Shown piece after piece: positions 1 to 8,211 of a stretch of 29,809 nt of DNA. The position numbers and the translations under genes are program-made. Below the pieces are notes generated by a model. That model was given only the letters and a program-made list of their open reading frames with translations. It ran no database searches and was not told where the DNA came from. Origin of the DNA: a virus; IMG/VR virus record IMGVR_UViG_3300020171_000100, positions 1 to 29,809 of that record; one strand, written 5' to 3'. The first letter of the stretch is position 1; each line of letters opens with the position of its first letter.

Positions 1-195
1 GGCCGATTTCATCGCGGGCGACACGTTCACGGTGGTGGTGGCCGAAGCGGATCATGACGCGGGCACGTTCAACGTCCTGGCCCCCAACGGCCAGGCGCTC
101 CCTGCCGCCACGGTTGGGGTGGCCTACACCAACGCCCAGATCAATTTCACCCTCACCGATGGCGCGGCCGATTTCATCGCGGGCGACACGTTCAC
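1..195 (+). repeat. 30-bp direct repeat inside the decoration gene (1-30 and 166-195)
   Basis: The same 30 bases occur at 1-30 and 166-195, a 165-bp period that keeps the reading frame (55 codons). This is a tandem duplication of a structural module. More copies may lie upstream of the window edge. Confidence 0.8.
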
Positions 196-451
196 CATCA
201 CCGTGGCCGCCGGCTCCGGGAAGTGCGTGGAGCTGGACCCCGCGGCCGTGGACGGGTCCCAGGTGGCCTACGGCATCACCATCGCGGCCTATGACGCCAG
301 CCTGGCGGACGTGGCCGGGGTGGCGGTGGTCCGGAACGCGGTCATCGTGTCCGATGCCCTGACCTGGCCCGCCGGCATCACCGTTGATCAGAAAACCCAG
401 GCCCTGGCCGAGCTCGCCGCCGTGGGCATGACGAACCGCATCCAGCTCTAA
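2..451 (+). CDS. Head decoration protein, lambda gpD-like (5' partial)
   Basis: The reading frame is open from the window edge, so the N-terminus is missing and 149 residues are seen. Decoration proteins of this type trim the outside of the expanded capsid and stabilise it after DNA packaging. The visible part has the segment ending GDTFTITVAAGSGK, followed by a region typical of gpD-like proteins (DPAAVDGSQVAYGI, then the C-terminal AELAAVGM). The major capsid gene follows 63 bp downstream, the lambda D-E order. Odd point: the GAADFIAGDTFT segment occurs twice, 55 residues apart, so the protein carries an extra beta-rich module. The family call rests on motif likeness plus position. The true start lies upstream of the window. 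Confidence 0.75.
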   Translation, partial: ADFIAGDTFTVVVAEADHDAGTFNVLAPNGQALPAATVGVAYTNAQINFTLTDGAADFIAGDTFTITVAAGSGKCVELDPAAVDGSQVAYGITIAAYDASLADVAGVAVVRNAVIVSDALTWPAGITVDQKTQALAELAAVGMTNRIQL

Positions 452-514
452 ACCCATTTTTTTCACCTTGGCGCGGGCTGGGAGGTCCGCTCCAAGGTGA
501 ACAAGGAGGCCACC

Positions 515-1531
515 ATGCCTGTGACCCTGAACCCCTTCGCGGCTGACGCTTTCAATCTGTACAGCCTCACCCAGGGCATCCAGTCCCTGCCCAACCTCTA
601 TTCCGATCTGATGGACGAAGGCATTTTTATGCCCGAGCCCATCGCCACCCAGGACTTTTGGGTGGAGCAGGAAAACGGCGTCCTGAACCTGATCCCGTCC
701 GCGCCCTACGGCGCTCCGGGCTCCGAGGCCAAGCACGCCAAGCGGGACGCCATCGCGTTCCAGCTCATCCACCTGATCCACAACGACACCATCCTGCCGG
801 CGGCCATCCAGGGCGTCCGGGCCTTCAACTCCGCGGAGCTGAACACCTACGCGGCCGAGATGACCAAGCGCCTGGCGGCCATGAAAAAGAAGTTCGACAT
901 CACCCACGAACACCTCCTGGCCGGAGCCATCAAGGGCCAGATCCTGGACGCGGACTCCACCGTCCTGGTGAACCTGTTCACCAAGTTTGGGATCTCCGAG
1001 GAATCCGTGGATTTCATTCTGGGCACCACCACCACGGACGTGTCCGCCAAGTGCCGTTACGTCATCCGGCACATCGAGGAAAACCTCAAGGGCGAGCGCA
1101 TGACGGGCGTGGACTGCAAGTGCTCCCCGGAGTTTTTTGACGCCCTCATCAGCCACCCCCTGGTCAAGGAAAAGTTCCTGAACTGGTCGGCGTCCGCCGA
1201 GCTGCGCGGGGACCCCCGGAAAAGCTTCCCCTTTGGCGGGATCACCTTCCGGGAATATTCGGCCAAGGCCACCAACGCGGCCGGCTCCACCGTCCGTTTC
1301 GTGGGGGCGAAAAAGGCCCGGTTTTACCCGGTGGGAACCACGGACACCTTCAAGCTGGTTCAGGGCCCGGCCGACTATGAGGAGACCGTGAACACCCCCG
1401 GCCAGCTCTACTACGCCAAGCAGTGGGAGGTTGAGCCCGGTTCCGGCCGCGGCTGGAAACTCCAGGGCCAAAGCCATTTGCTGCCCATGTGCTGCCGCCC
1501 GGCTGTCCTGGTGGAGGGCTACACGGCCTAA
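515..1531 (+). CDS. Major capsid protein, lambda gpE family
   Basis: Main shell protein of the icosahedral head (HK97 fold, phage capsid E family), 338 aa from the ATG at 515. I chose 515 because AAGGAGG lies at 503-509 with ideal spacing; an upstream in-frame GTG at 497 would put that site inside the gene. Family-like features are the opening DAFNLYSLTQGI, the AIAFQLIHLIHNDTI segment, the middle stretch around ITHEHLLAGAIKGQI, and the C-terminal LLPMCCRPAVLVEG. Length and position after the decoration protein match lambda E. A strong GC hairpin follows the stop. Confidence 0.9.
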   Translation: MPVTLNPFAADAFNLYSLTQGIQSLPNLYSDLMDEGIFMPEPIATQDFWVEQENGVLNLIPSAPYGAPGSEAKHAKRDAIAFQLIHLIHNDTILPAAIQGVRAFNSAELNTYAAEMTKRLAAMKKKFDITHEHLLAGAIKGQILDADSTVLVNLFTKFGISEESVDFILGTTTTDVSAKCRYVIRHIEENLKGERMTGVDCKCSPEFFDALISHPLVKEKFLNWSASAELRGDPRKSFPFGGITFREYSAKATNAAGSTVRFVGAKKARFYPVGTTDTFKLVQGPADYEETVNTPGQLYYAKQWEVEPGSGRGWKLQGQSHLLPMCCRPAVLVEGYTA

Positions 1532-1539
1532 ACGGGTTT

Positions 1540-1568
1540 CCCCGGGCGGGGGGTTCCTCCGCCCGGGG
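1540..1568 (+). terminator. GC hairpin after the capsid gene
   Basis: CCCCGGGCGG (1540-1549) pairs perfectly with CCGCCCGGGG (1559-1568) around a 9-base loop. No T-tract follows, so it may act as a partial terminator or mRNA-stabilising hairpin. Either would keep capsid mRNA in excess over the downstream tail genes. Confidence 0.5.
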
Positions 1569-1588
1569 ACCTAAATCTGGAGGGCATC

Positions 1589-1912
1589 ATGCCGGAAATC
1601 GCGGAACTGAAAATCGAGGGCAAGACCCTGGCGGATGGCATCGAGACCGTGGAGAGCGAGGTCGCGGACCGGTTCACCCTCCACCAGGTGCATCTGGAGC
1701 TTTCCGGCCTGCCAACCGCCGGAACCTTGGCCATTGCCATCCGGACGCCCGGGGCCTCCGAGTTCGCCACCATCGGCACCGTGGATCTGACGGACCCGAC
1801 GGCCTATCTGCAACAGTTCACGGGCCTGGTGGCGGAGTGGCAATTCACCCCGGCCCTGATCAACCCGGCGGGCACCACCTGGTCCGCCTTCATCTGCTCC
1901 GGGGAGGCGTAG
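1589..1912 (+). CDS. Hypothetical protein in the lambda FI position
   Basis: A 107-aa protein with ATG at 1589 and a CTGGAGGGC ribosome site. It sits between the major capsid gene and the head-tail joining gene, where lambda has FI. I see no recognisable motif. The sequence is mostly predicted beta with alternating hydrophobic residues (TLAIAIRTPG, VAEWQFTPAL, TTWSAFICSG) and has no membrane segment. A capsid-associated or connector role is inferred from position only. It could also be a small decoration or neck protein. Confidence 0.7.
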   Translation: MPEIAELKIEGKTLADGIETVESEVADRFTLHQVHLELSGLPTAGTLAIAIRTPGASEFATIGTVDLTDPTAYLQQFTGLVAEWQFTPALINPAGTTWSAFICSGEA

Positions 1913-1916
1913 CGCT

Positions 1917-2234
1917 GTGACCTTTGCGGCCGACATGCTGCGGGCCGAGAGGTCCATCAAGGCCAAGGCCGGGGAATCCGCCCTGTTTTACCCGGGCGGC
2001 CTTTCCGGCACGCCCGAGGCCTGCAATGTGGACCTGGACACCCAGGCAATTGACGCGCCCCAGGGTTACCCCTCCTCCGTTTCCCAGCTGGAACGGACCC
2101 TGGAGGTGGTGATCCCGGACCTGTCCAGGGCGCCCCAGGCCGGGGATGTTTTCGTGGTGGGCACCGAGACCGTGACCCTCACGCCCCGGGTTCTGGAGAA
2201 CGACGGCAGAATTTTCCGGGCGGTGGTGAAATGA
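1917..2234 (+). CDS. Probable head-tail joining protein (lambda FII position)
   Basis: A 105-aa protein starting at GTG 1917, with GGGGAGG at 1901-1907 as ribosome site, 4 bp after the previous stop. It begins with an N-terminal helix (FAADMLRAERSIKAKAGESA) followed by beta-rich sequence (LEVVIPDLSRAP, DVFVVGTETVTL), the layout of gpFII and Gifsy-2-type joining proteins. Those cap the connector and accept the tail. Its stop overlaps the start of the gpZ-like gene. The family assignment rests on size, layout and synteny rather than on a diagnostic motif. Confidence 0.55.
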   Translation: MTFAADMLRAERSIKAKAGESALFYPGGLSGTPEACNVDLDTQAIDAPQGYPSSVSQLERTLEVVIPDLSRAPQAGDVFVVGTETVTLTPRVLENDGRIFRAVVK

Positions 2235-2857
2235 GATCCGTAAACGTGACCAGCCTGGACGTGGACCCCCAGGACCGCGCGGCGGCTGTGGCGGCTTTGG
2301 TGGGTGTGCGGAACGGGGTGGCCAATGTCGGCCGCCGGGCGGCCAACCGCACGGTGGTGACGGTCCGGGCCCAGGCGTCCAGGGCTGTGGCGAAAATTTT
2401 GAACCTGAAGGTGTCCGCCATCAAGGGCACCATGACCATCCGCCGGGCCAACTTCAAGAACCCGGCGGCATCTGTAACCTGTTGGCACGCGCCCACGCCC
2501 ATTGTCCTGTTCGGAGCCCGGCCCACCAACGCGGGGATCCGGGTCTGCGTGAAAAAGGCCGAGGGGTGGAAATTCATCCCCCACGCCTTTTTTGCCGATA
2601 TGCCGGTCCGCGTCAAAGGCGGCGGGATCTCCATGCAGCGGAGCTCCCTGGGCGTGTTCGACCGGGCGAAAAAAGGCGGGTTTTCCAAGGCGCGCGTTCA
2701 CCGGCTCCCCATCCATGAGGTGTTCTCCTCCTCTGTGGCGGACGTGTTGGGGGATGAGCCGGTGATCAAGCCTATCCAGATCGACGCCCTGGAATTGTTC
2801 CACAAAAATTTCATGCGCGAACTGGATTTTGAGATGTCCAAGATTGGGGCGAAATGA
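2231..2857 (+). CDS. Minor tail protein Z-like
   Basis: A 208-aa protein, basic in its first half. The N-terminal part (AAAVAALVGVRNGVANVGRRA, then ANRTVVTVRAQASRAVAK) and the KGTMTIRRANFKNPAA segment resemble prophage minor tail protein Z (GPZ family), which helps finish the tail end that joins the head. ATG 2231 overlaps the previous TGA, and its own stop overlaps the next ATG, so translation is coupled. The lambda order FII-Z-U is kept. There is no membrane segment. Confidence 0.75.
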   Translation: MRSVNVTSLDVDPQDRAAAVAALVGVRNGVANVGRRAANRTVVTVRAQASRAVAKILNLKVSAIKGTMTIRRANFKNPAASVTCWHAPTPIVLFGARPTNAGIRVCVKKAEGWKFIPHAFFADMPVRVKGGGISMQRSSLGVFDRAKKGGFSKARVHRLPIHEVFSSSVADVLGDEPVIKPIQIDALELFHKNFMRELDFEMSKIGAK

Positions 2858-3591
2858 TGGACACCATCCGGGAGCGGATCATCCAGGGGTTTGTGACCAC
2901 GGCCGGAGAGATCCGGACCGCGAACGGTTACGCCACGGACCTGGGGCTCCCGGGCACGGTCCCTGCCGTGTACCGGGCCCAGGCCATGGTGTTCATCCCA
3001 CCGGCCGAGCCCCAGCGGTTTGTGGGGATCTGGCCGGATACCGAGGAACAGGGCGCGGATTATTCCGGCGGGGAGTTTGCGTGGTCCATCACGGTCCAGG
3101 GCGTCATGGAGCATGGGGAGGAAAACCCCTCCGTGGTGGCTGAGCGGATGCTGGGGGACTTCATCGAGGCGTTCACTGCCACGGTGTGGACCGTGCCGTT
3201 TGCGTCCGGGTCCGTGGAGATCTCCGTGGGGGACACGGTGACCGGGGCCACGTCCGGCCTGTCCGGCTACGTGGCCGGGGTGAACCTGGCCGCCGGGTCA
3301 TGGGCGGGCGGAGACGCCGCCGGGACCCTCACCGTCCGGCGGCTGGCGGAACCGTTTTTCCCCTCCGAGGTCCTGCGCTTGTCCGGGGCCCCTGCGGCTG
3401 CGGTGACGGCTGCCGGGCCCACGGGCCAGACGGCGGATGAGCGCGTGTGCGATTCCCTGGCTGATGGCATCACCTACACGTCCGGCGGCCCGACATCCTA
3501 CCCGGATGCGGGCGAGACCCTAACCAGTGTGGCGGCGGTGTTCACGGTGATTTACCGCACGGCCCGCGGCAATCCCTTCAACAACGAGTAG
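2854..3591 (+). CDS. Tail terminator (gpU position) with an inserted domain
   Basis: A 245-aa protein, nearly double the usual gpU length. Residues about 1-112 and 194-245 look like one globular domain (N-terminal IRERIIQGFVTTAGEI, later FAWSITVQGVMEHGEE, C-terminal LTSVAAVFTVIYRTARGNP), as expected of tail terminators that stop tube growth. Between them, residues about 118-193 form a separate beta-rich piece containing VGDTVTGATSG and SWAGGDAAGTLTV, a motif seen in surface modules of phage structural proteins. Genes Z before and V after support the role. The insertion may be displayed at the neck; that is inference. Confidence 0.6.
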   Translation: MMDTIRERIIQGFVTTAGEIRTANGYATDLGLPGTVPAVYRAQAMVFIPPAEPQRFVGIWPDTEEQGADYSGGEFAWSITVQGVMEHGEENPSVVAERMLGDFIEAFTATVWTVPFASGSVEISVGDTVTGATSGLSGYVAGVNLAAGSWAGGDAAGTLTVRRLAEPFFPSEVLRLSGAPAAAVTAAGPTGQTADERVCDSLADGITYTSGGPTSYPDAGETLTSVAAVFTVIYRTARGNPFNNE

Positions 3592-3604
3592 GAGGCAAAG
3601 GCAA

Positions 3605-4621
3605 ATGAGCAATTCCGAAAATGGCGCGGTGTATTACGAGGCCGGGCAGGCCCTGGTCCCCATGGTGGCCCTGACCGATGACGGCGGACACCAGACGTTC
3701 GAGAGCGCGGCCTATCTCTGGTCCATGGCGTCCGGCAAGGAGCCCGCGGTCCATCCGGACGGGCTCATGACCGGCGGCGCGGTCACCCCCGGGGTGTCCG
3801 GCACCAACAACAAAATTGACGTGGCCGGGCTCACCGCCTACCTGGCCGGCGTGCTCACCACGGTGGTGGCGGCTGCGGATGAAACCGTGACCCGGGCCGT
3901 GGCGGCGGACACGCACATCATCAACTCCGTGACCATCACCTCCGCCGGGGCCGTGGCCATCCTGGCGGGGACGGACGGCGTGGCGTTTTCCGAAACACGC
4001 GCGGCCGCCGGCGGGCCGCCCCTCATCCCGGTGGGTGACATCGAGATTGCCCAGGTGCGCATGACCTCCAACGTGGCCGCTCCGGTCACGGCGGATGAGA
4101 TTTTCGCGGTGGAGGGCCAGCACTGCGAGATGAGCGAGTACCCCACCTGGGTGGAGAACATCGGCCCGGTGGAGAACGGCGTGCCCCAGTTGGCGGGCGT
4201 GACATTCCAGGCGGCCCTCCCCCTGTCCCACGTGGGCCCCACGGCCAAGGCCGTGTATGCCCAGTATTACGCGGTGGGAACCGGGGACTTTGCCCGGGCG
4301 CCCAAGGCCATGGACATGACCGTGCCCGAAGAGAGCCGGTCCGTGTCCTCCGAGCAGTTTTACGGGGGCGTGGAAAACAGCGTGTCCACCTCCCTGGGCC
4401 AGGGCGGGTTCACGGCCCTGTGCAACGACGGCATCACGGACCCCCTGATCCGGGCCTGCGGTGACCGCCGGTGGGTGAAGTTTTTCCAGAACATCGCCAA
4501 GACGCCCCATGTCCGGTGCAACGGCTTTCTGGCCAAGGCCCGCTCCTGGCCCGCCGGCGGGTCCGTCAAGGCGGCCATCACCGTGTCGGCCATGGAAGCG
4601 GCCCAGGACGTGAGGACGTAA
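3605..4621 (+). CDS. Major tail (tube) protein
   Basis: A 338-aa protein from ATG 3605 with AGGAGG at 3590-3595. It lies between the tail terminator and the tail chaperones, the lambda V position, so it is most likely the tube subunit. The N-terminal part (residues about 5-170) includes HIINSVTITSAGAVAIL and IPVGDIEIAQVRMTS, the latter resembling a tube beta-sandwich. Residues about 180-280 contain WVENIGPVENGVPQ and FQAALPLSHVGPTAKAV. The abundant A/V/T/G composition is typical of tail tubes. No close family signature is certain, so the call relies on synteny. Confidence 0.7.
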   Translation: MSNSENGAVYYEAGQALVPMVALTDDGGHQTFESAAYLWSMASGKEPAVHPDGLMTGGAVTPGVSGTNNKIDVAGLTAYLAGVLTTVVAAADETVTRAVAADTHIINSVTITSAGAVAILAGTDGVAFSETRAAAGGPPLIPVGDIEIAQVRMTSNVAAPVTADEIFAVEGQHCEMSEYPTWVENIGPVENGVPQLAGVTFQAALPLSHVGPTAKAVYAQYYAVGTGDFARAPKAMDMTVPEESRSVSSEQFYGGVENSVSTSLGQGGFTALCNDGITDPLIRACGDRRWVKFFQNIAKTPHVRCNGFLAKARSWPAGGSVKAAITVSAMEAAQDVRT

Positions 4622-4624
4622 ACC

Positions 4625-5080
4625 ATGCCCTTTGACGCCGGGAAATTCTGCAACGAACAGCGGCAGCCCCGGACCCAGGACGTGCCGGTTTCCCACCTGA
4701 AGGAATATTTTCAGGCGGGGGAACCGGCCGCCTGGCGGGTTCGCGGCCTCACGGGCCAGGAGTTTTCCCGGGCCCGGTTTGCGGCGGATGAATACGGCCG
4801 CCGGGTCAACCTCCTGGAGGGCCTGGCCACGGCGGCCACGGGCGCGGAGGCCACCGCCATCCGGGAGATGCTGGCCGAGGACGCGGGCCGGGACATCGCC
4901 ATGCGCATGACGGTGTTCACCCTGGGCAGCATGTCTCCTGTGGCGGATGACGACATGGCCCGGGCCATGCTCCGGGATTTTCCCGTGGAGTTCTTCCGGA
5001 TCACGGACGCCTCCCTGGCCCTGACCGGCATGGGGCATGAGCCGGGAAAATCCAAGCCCTCTGGCGGCAGCCCGGAATAA
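4625..5080 (+). CDS. Tail assembly chaperone, lambda gpG-like
   Basis: A 151-aa soluble, helix-rich acidic protein directly before the tape measure gene. Proteins of this type coat the tape measure during tail assembly and are absent from the virion. ATG 4625 lies 4 bp after the tube gene. The core (WRVRGLTGQEFSRARFAADE, then a long helical stretch to MRMTVFTLGSMSP) fits the chaperone class. Close to its 3' end the gene holds a GGGAAAA slip site at 5044-5050, where a -1 shift would make a longer G-T fusion of 204 aa. The zero-frame protein ends 10 codons after the site. Confidence 0.75.
   Translation: MPFDAGKFCNEQRQPRTQDVPVSHLKEYFQAGEPAAWRVRGLTGQEFSRARFAADEYGRRVNLLEGLATAATGAEATAIREMLAEDAGRDIAMRMTVFTLGSMSPVADDDMARAMLRDFPVEFFRITDASLALTGMGHEPGKSKPSGGSPE
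5044..5050 (+). promoter_or_regulatory. -1 ribosomal slippery site G GGA AAA
   Basis: In the gpG frame the codons read CCG GGA AAA TCC, giving the canonical X-XXY-YYZ heptamer G-GGA-AAA; lambda uses G-GGA-AAG in the same place. The -1 frame is open from here to the stop at 5236-5238. Confidence 0.8.
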
Positions 5081-5238
5081 GGGCGGCCATGATGATGGCC
5101 GACCGGCAGGGGGCGTTTCTGTACCAGATCAGGCCGGACCTTTTCCCCCAGGGGTTTTTCACCTGGGACGAGCTGCAACTGTGGGAGCTGTATTTCGAGG
5201 ACCTGAACACCCGCCGCGCGGCTGAGGGGCAGGGATAG
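5050..5238 (+). CDS. gpT-like extension of the tail chaperone (made by -1 frameshift)
   Basis: In the -1 frame after the slip site, 62 codons run from 5050 to the TAG at 5236-5238. They complete a 204-aa G-T fusion. The C-terminal part (LYQIRPDLFPQGFFTWDEL followed by QLWELYFEDLNTRR) is rich in aromatic and acidic residues, as in gpT domains that contact the tape measure or tube subunits. Three consecutive ATG codons at 5089-5097 could also start a free 47-49-aa form, but no good ribosome site precedes them. The tape measure gene begins 3 bp later. Confidence 0.7.
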   Translation: MQALWRQPGIRAAMMMADRQGAFLYQIRPDLFPQGFFTWDELQLWELYFEDLNTRRAAEGQG

Positions 5239-5241
5239 ACC

Positions 5242-7836
5242 ATGGGCGACCTGGAACGCACCGTCAAAGTGATCCTGGCTGGAGAGGACCGGGTGTCCAA
5301 GGTCCTCAAGGGCGCGGAGGAGCGGTTTTCCAAGTTCGGGGCCGGGGTTTCGTCCGTAACCGGGCCCCTGGCGGATTTCTCGGATAAAATCCTAAAGACT
5401 GAAGGCGCCCTGGCTGCCCTGGCGGCGGGTGGCTTGGCCCTGGCCGTTCATGCGTCTGGAAAGTTCGGAGACAGCTTCAACGAAATTTCCACCCTCACGG
5501 ACGCCACGGGGGAGGACCTGGCCAGGTTTCGGAAAGAGATCCTTGATTACTCCCGAGACTCCGGTTTTGCCATCGAGGAAATCAATTCAGCGGTCTATGA
5601 GGCCATTTCCACGGGCGCGGATTACAAGGATGCCCTGGGCCAGGTGGCCCAGGCGGAGAAGCTGGCCATAGCAGGCAAGGCGGGCCTGAAGGACGCAACC
5701 GTGCTCCTGGCCACCAGTTTGAACGCCTACGGGGAAGGTGTGGACCAAGCCGGGCGGTATTCGGATGTTTTCTTCCAGATCGTCCGGGACGGCAAGGTCC
5801 AGCTCCCGGAGCTGGCGGGTGGCCTTTCTCAAATCACGACCACGGCGGCGAATGCCGGAGTTCCCATTGAGGCCGTGGGCGCGGCCCTTGCCGCCCTTAC
5901 GGCCAAGGGGCAACCTACGTCCCAGGCCATCACCGGCATGAAGGGCGCCCTTTCGGCCATCATTAAGCCGACTGCCGAGGCCACCAAAACGGCCGAAAGC
6001 CTGGGCCTTCAGTTCGATGTTACGGCCCTCAAATCCCAAGGTTTCGCCGGTTTTCTCCAAAACATATGGGAAGCCACCAACGGCAATATTTCGGTCATAG
6101 GCAAGTTGTTTGGCCCCGTGGAGGCCCTGAATTCGGTTCTGGCCCTTGCCGGGGATACGTCAGGAAAGTTCGCCAAAGCTTTGGAGGATATGCAGAACGC
6201 GGCCGGGGCCACGGAAAAGGCCTATGAAAAAATGGCCATGAATTTCAAAATCATCAATCAAAAGCTGTGGAACAACATTCAGGCGGACCTTGTGGAGTTC
6301 GGGGACAAGATCATAGATGAATGGAAAGACATTGCCGGAGCCATTGGCGAAGTCTTCAAACAGGTTTCTGTCGCCTTCAACGATGGTGCTTTTGATCCAT
6401 TGTTTGACGAGCTTGAAGCCGTGGGCAAAAAAATTGCCGAGGCAATGCGGCGAATTGCCAAAAACATTCCTGAAGCCCTGAAAGAAGTTGATTACTCCAA
6501 GCTGCTGTCTTCCCTGGAGAACCTGGGAAAAAGTGTCCGTGGCGCTCTGGAGGCCATGTTTGGCAAGCTGGACCTGTCCACCCCCAAGGGATTGGCCGAT
6601 GCCATCCAGGGGATTGTTGATGCCATTACCGGCCTGCAAAATGTCGTTTCCGGCATCATCAAAGGCATGGACCCCCTGTTCAAGGCCATCGGAAAGGGAA
6701 TATCCGAATTCAACAGCCTGGACAAAGAAACCCAGGATTTGATGGGGCATATTCTCGGTCTTTCCAAAAGTATCGATTCCTTCCTGAAAATCCTCCCTTC
6801 GCTTGGCGCGGCCCTGTTGGTCTTTTCCGGGGCGCAAATGGCGGCCGGTCTTCGGGACCTTGGCAAGTTGGGTACATGGCTGACGGACATCAACGGTTCG
6901 GCGGGCCTGGTAACCAAAAGCCTGAAGTTCCTGGGCACGGGTGCCCTTGTTTTCGGAGAAGGATGGGTTATCGGCACCGCCCTGAACAAGTTCCAATTTA
7001 TCAAAGACGGCGCGGAAGGGCTTATTGAGTTCCTGGACAAGGGGTTCCGTTTGAACCTTGTTCCGGAAGTGGATGAGGCCAAGGCCGAGGCGAACATTCA
7101 AGCTGCCCGGCAAAAGCTCCAGGAGACCTTGACCCGGCATTCCCTGGCCTTTCAAGTCGGCCTGGAGGAAGACCCGGACGTCCGGAGATTCATTGACTGG
7201 TCCAAGGAAGGTTCTGTGGCGAAACTGGTCATCAATCCATCTCTCTCCAAGGATGGCCAGGCCGCGCTGGATGCCATGACCGGGGACAAAAAGGTCAAGA
7301 TCAAGCCGGAACTGGACTGGGAAAAGCTGGCCCTGGAAAAAGAAAAGTTGGCCAAGGATTTTTCCGTGTCCGTCCTGCGGATCGAGGCGGACGTGGACAT
7401 GAAGCGGATCGAGGCCGCGGCCGGGGTGATTGCCAAGGGCCTGGAGTTCAAGGCCACGGTGGACACCAACGCGGCCGAGGTGGCCATGGCTGCGTTGAAG
7501 GGCAACGTGGATGCCCTGGGCGAGGCGTCCGGGGTCCTGGAGTCCATATTCGGCGGCCTGGGGGACATGTCCTCCATCCAGTTCAACAACATGCGGGAAT
7601 ACATCGAGCGGCAAATGGATCTCCAGGAGATGCTGGCCGTGAACCAGATGAAGCTGACGGACGCCCAGGTGGCCCTGCTCCGCGCGAAAATGGAGGCCAT
7701 GCGGCGCGGGGACGCCCTGGTGAAAATTTCGGCGGACGGCATGGAGCCGGAGATCGAGGCGTTCATGTGGCGGATTCTCACCAAACTCCAGGTCCGGGCC
7801 AATGCGGACGGGTTCGAATTTTTGGGATTGGGATAA
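5242..7836 (+). CDS. Tail tape measure protein, TP901-type core
   Basis: An 864-aa protein that sets tail length and is ejected with the DNA. Residues about 60-260 match the TP901/PhageMin tail core: FGDSFNEISTLTDATGEDL, then AVYEAISTGADYKDAL, then LLATSLNAYGEGVDQAGRYS and IEAVGAALAALTAKGQPTSQ. Long helical stretches follow. Hydrophobic segments lie around residues 430-480 and 505-580 (FLKILPSLGAALLVFSGAQM), as expected of a protein that inserts in the membrane. The C-terminal third is charged and coiled. At about 1.5 angstrom per residue it would span roughly 130 nm, a rough rule only. Part of the middle (about 6200-7100) is lower in GC than its surroundings. Confidence 0.92.
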   Translation: MGDLERTVKVILAGEDRVSKVLKGAEERFSKFGAGVSSVTGPLADFSDKILKTEGALAALAAGGLALAVHASGKFGDSFNEISTLTDATGEDLARFRKEILDYSRDSGFAIEEINSAVYEAISTGADYKDALGQVAQAEKLAIAGKAGLKDATVLLATSLNAYGEGVDQAGRYSDVFFQIVRDGKVQLPELAGGLSQITTTAANAGVPIEAVGAALAALTAKGQPTSQAITGMKGALSAIIKPTAEATKTAESLGLQFDVTALKSQGFAGFLQNIWEATNGNISVIGKLFGPVEALNSVLALAGDTSGKFAKALEDMQNAAGATEKAYEKMAMNFKIINQKLWNNIQADLVEFGDKIIDEWKDIAGAIGEVFKQVSVAFNDGAFDPLFDELEAVGKKIAEAMRRIAKNIPEALKEVDYSKLLSSLENLGKSVRGALEAMFGKLDLSTPKGLADAIQGIVDAITGLQNVVSGIIKGMDPLFKAIGKGISEFNSLDKETQDLMGHILGLSKSIDSFLKILPSLGAALLVFSGAQMAAGLRDLGKLGTWLTDINGSAGLVTKSLKFLGTGALVFGEGWVIGTALNKFQFIKDGAEGLIEFLDKGFRLNLVPEVDEAKAEANIQAARQKLQETLTRHSLAFQVGLEEDPDVRRFIDWSKEGSVAKLVINPSLSKDGQAALDAMTGDKKVKIKPELDWEKLALEKEKLAKDFSVSVLRIEADVDMKRIEAAAGVIAKGLEFKATVDTNAAEVAMAALKGNVDALGEASGVLESIFGGLGDMSSIQFNNMREYIERQMDLQEMLAVNQMKLTDAQVALLRAKMEAMRRGDALVKISADGMEPEIEAFMWRILTKLQVRANADGFEFLGLG

Positions 7837-7839
7837 ACC

Positions 7840-8199
7840 ATGGGAATCCCCATCACCGTTTCCGCGTTCGTTTCCGATCCGGACGGCGCGGTCCGCCTCC
7901 TGGCCTCCCGGAAATCCCGGCTGGGCCAGGAATCCGCCCGGGTCCAGCGGGTCCCCACCCTGGACGGCGGCGCGGTCATGGTCCACCTGGGCACATCCGT
8001 GGCGGACCGCACCTGGGACATCGAGGTCAGAAACGCCACCGCCGCCCAGGCTGCCACCGTGCAACACCTGTTTTCCGCCTACACCCTGTTGAGGTTCGCC
8101 CAACCGGCCGGCGTCTTTTCCGGCACCATCCAGGACCATGACTTTCAGGACGGCACCCTGACGTGCACGGTCCTGGTCATGGAAAAACTGAGCGCCTAG
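7840..8199 (+). CDS. Small tail-tip protein of unknown family
   Basis: A 119-aa protein 3 bp after the tape measure stop, in the position of lambda M or of a distal tail protein. It is predicted mostly beta, with strands such as GAVMVHLGTSVADRTWDIEV, then AAQAATVQHLFSAYTLLRFA and LTCTVLVMEKLSA. The strand-rich layout and a TWDIEVRNATAAQAATV segment recall the small immunoglobulin-like domains of distal tail proteins, but no signature is decisive. It has no Cys pairs and no signal peptide. Confidence 0.6.
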   Translation: MGIPITVSAFVSDPDGAVRLLASRKSRLGQESARVQRVPTLDGGAVMVHLGTSVADRTWDIEVRNATAAQAATVQHLFSAYTLLRFAQPAGVFSGTIQDHDFQDGTLTCTVLVMEKLSA

Positions 8200-8211
8200 G
8201 AGGCCCCGAAA

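Noticed and set aside
3578-5038. A 486-codon minus-strand frame opposite the tail genes
   Set aside because: It has the same Gly/His/Arg-rich composition and lies antisense to the tube and chaperone genes, which have clear function and ribosome sites.
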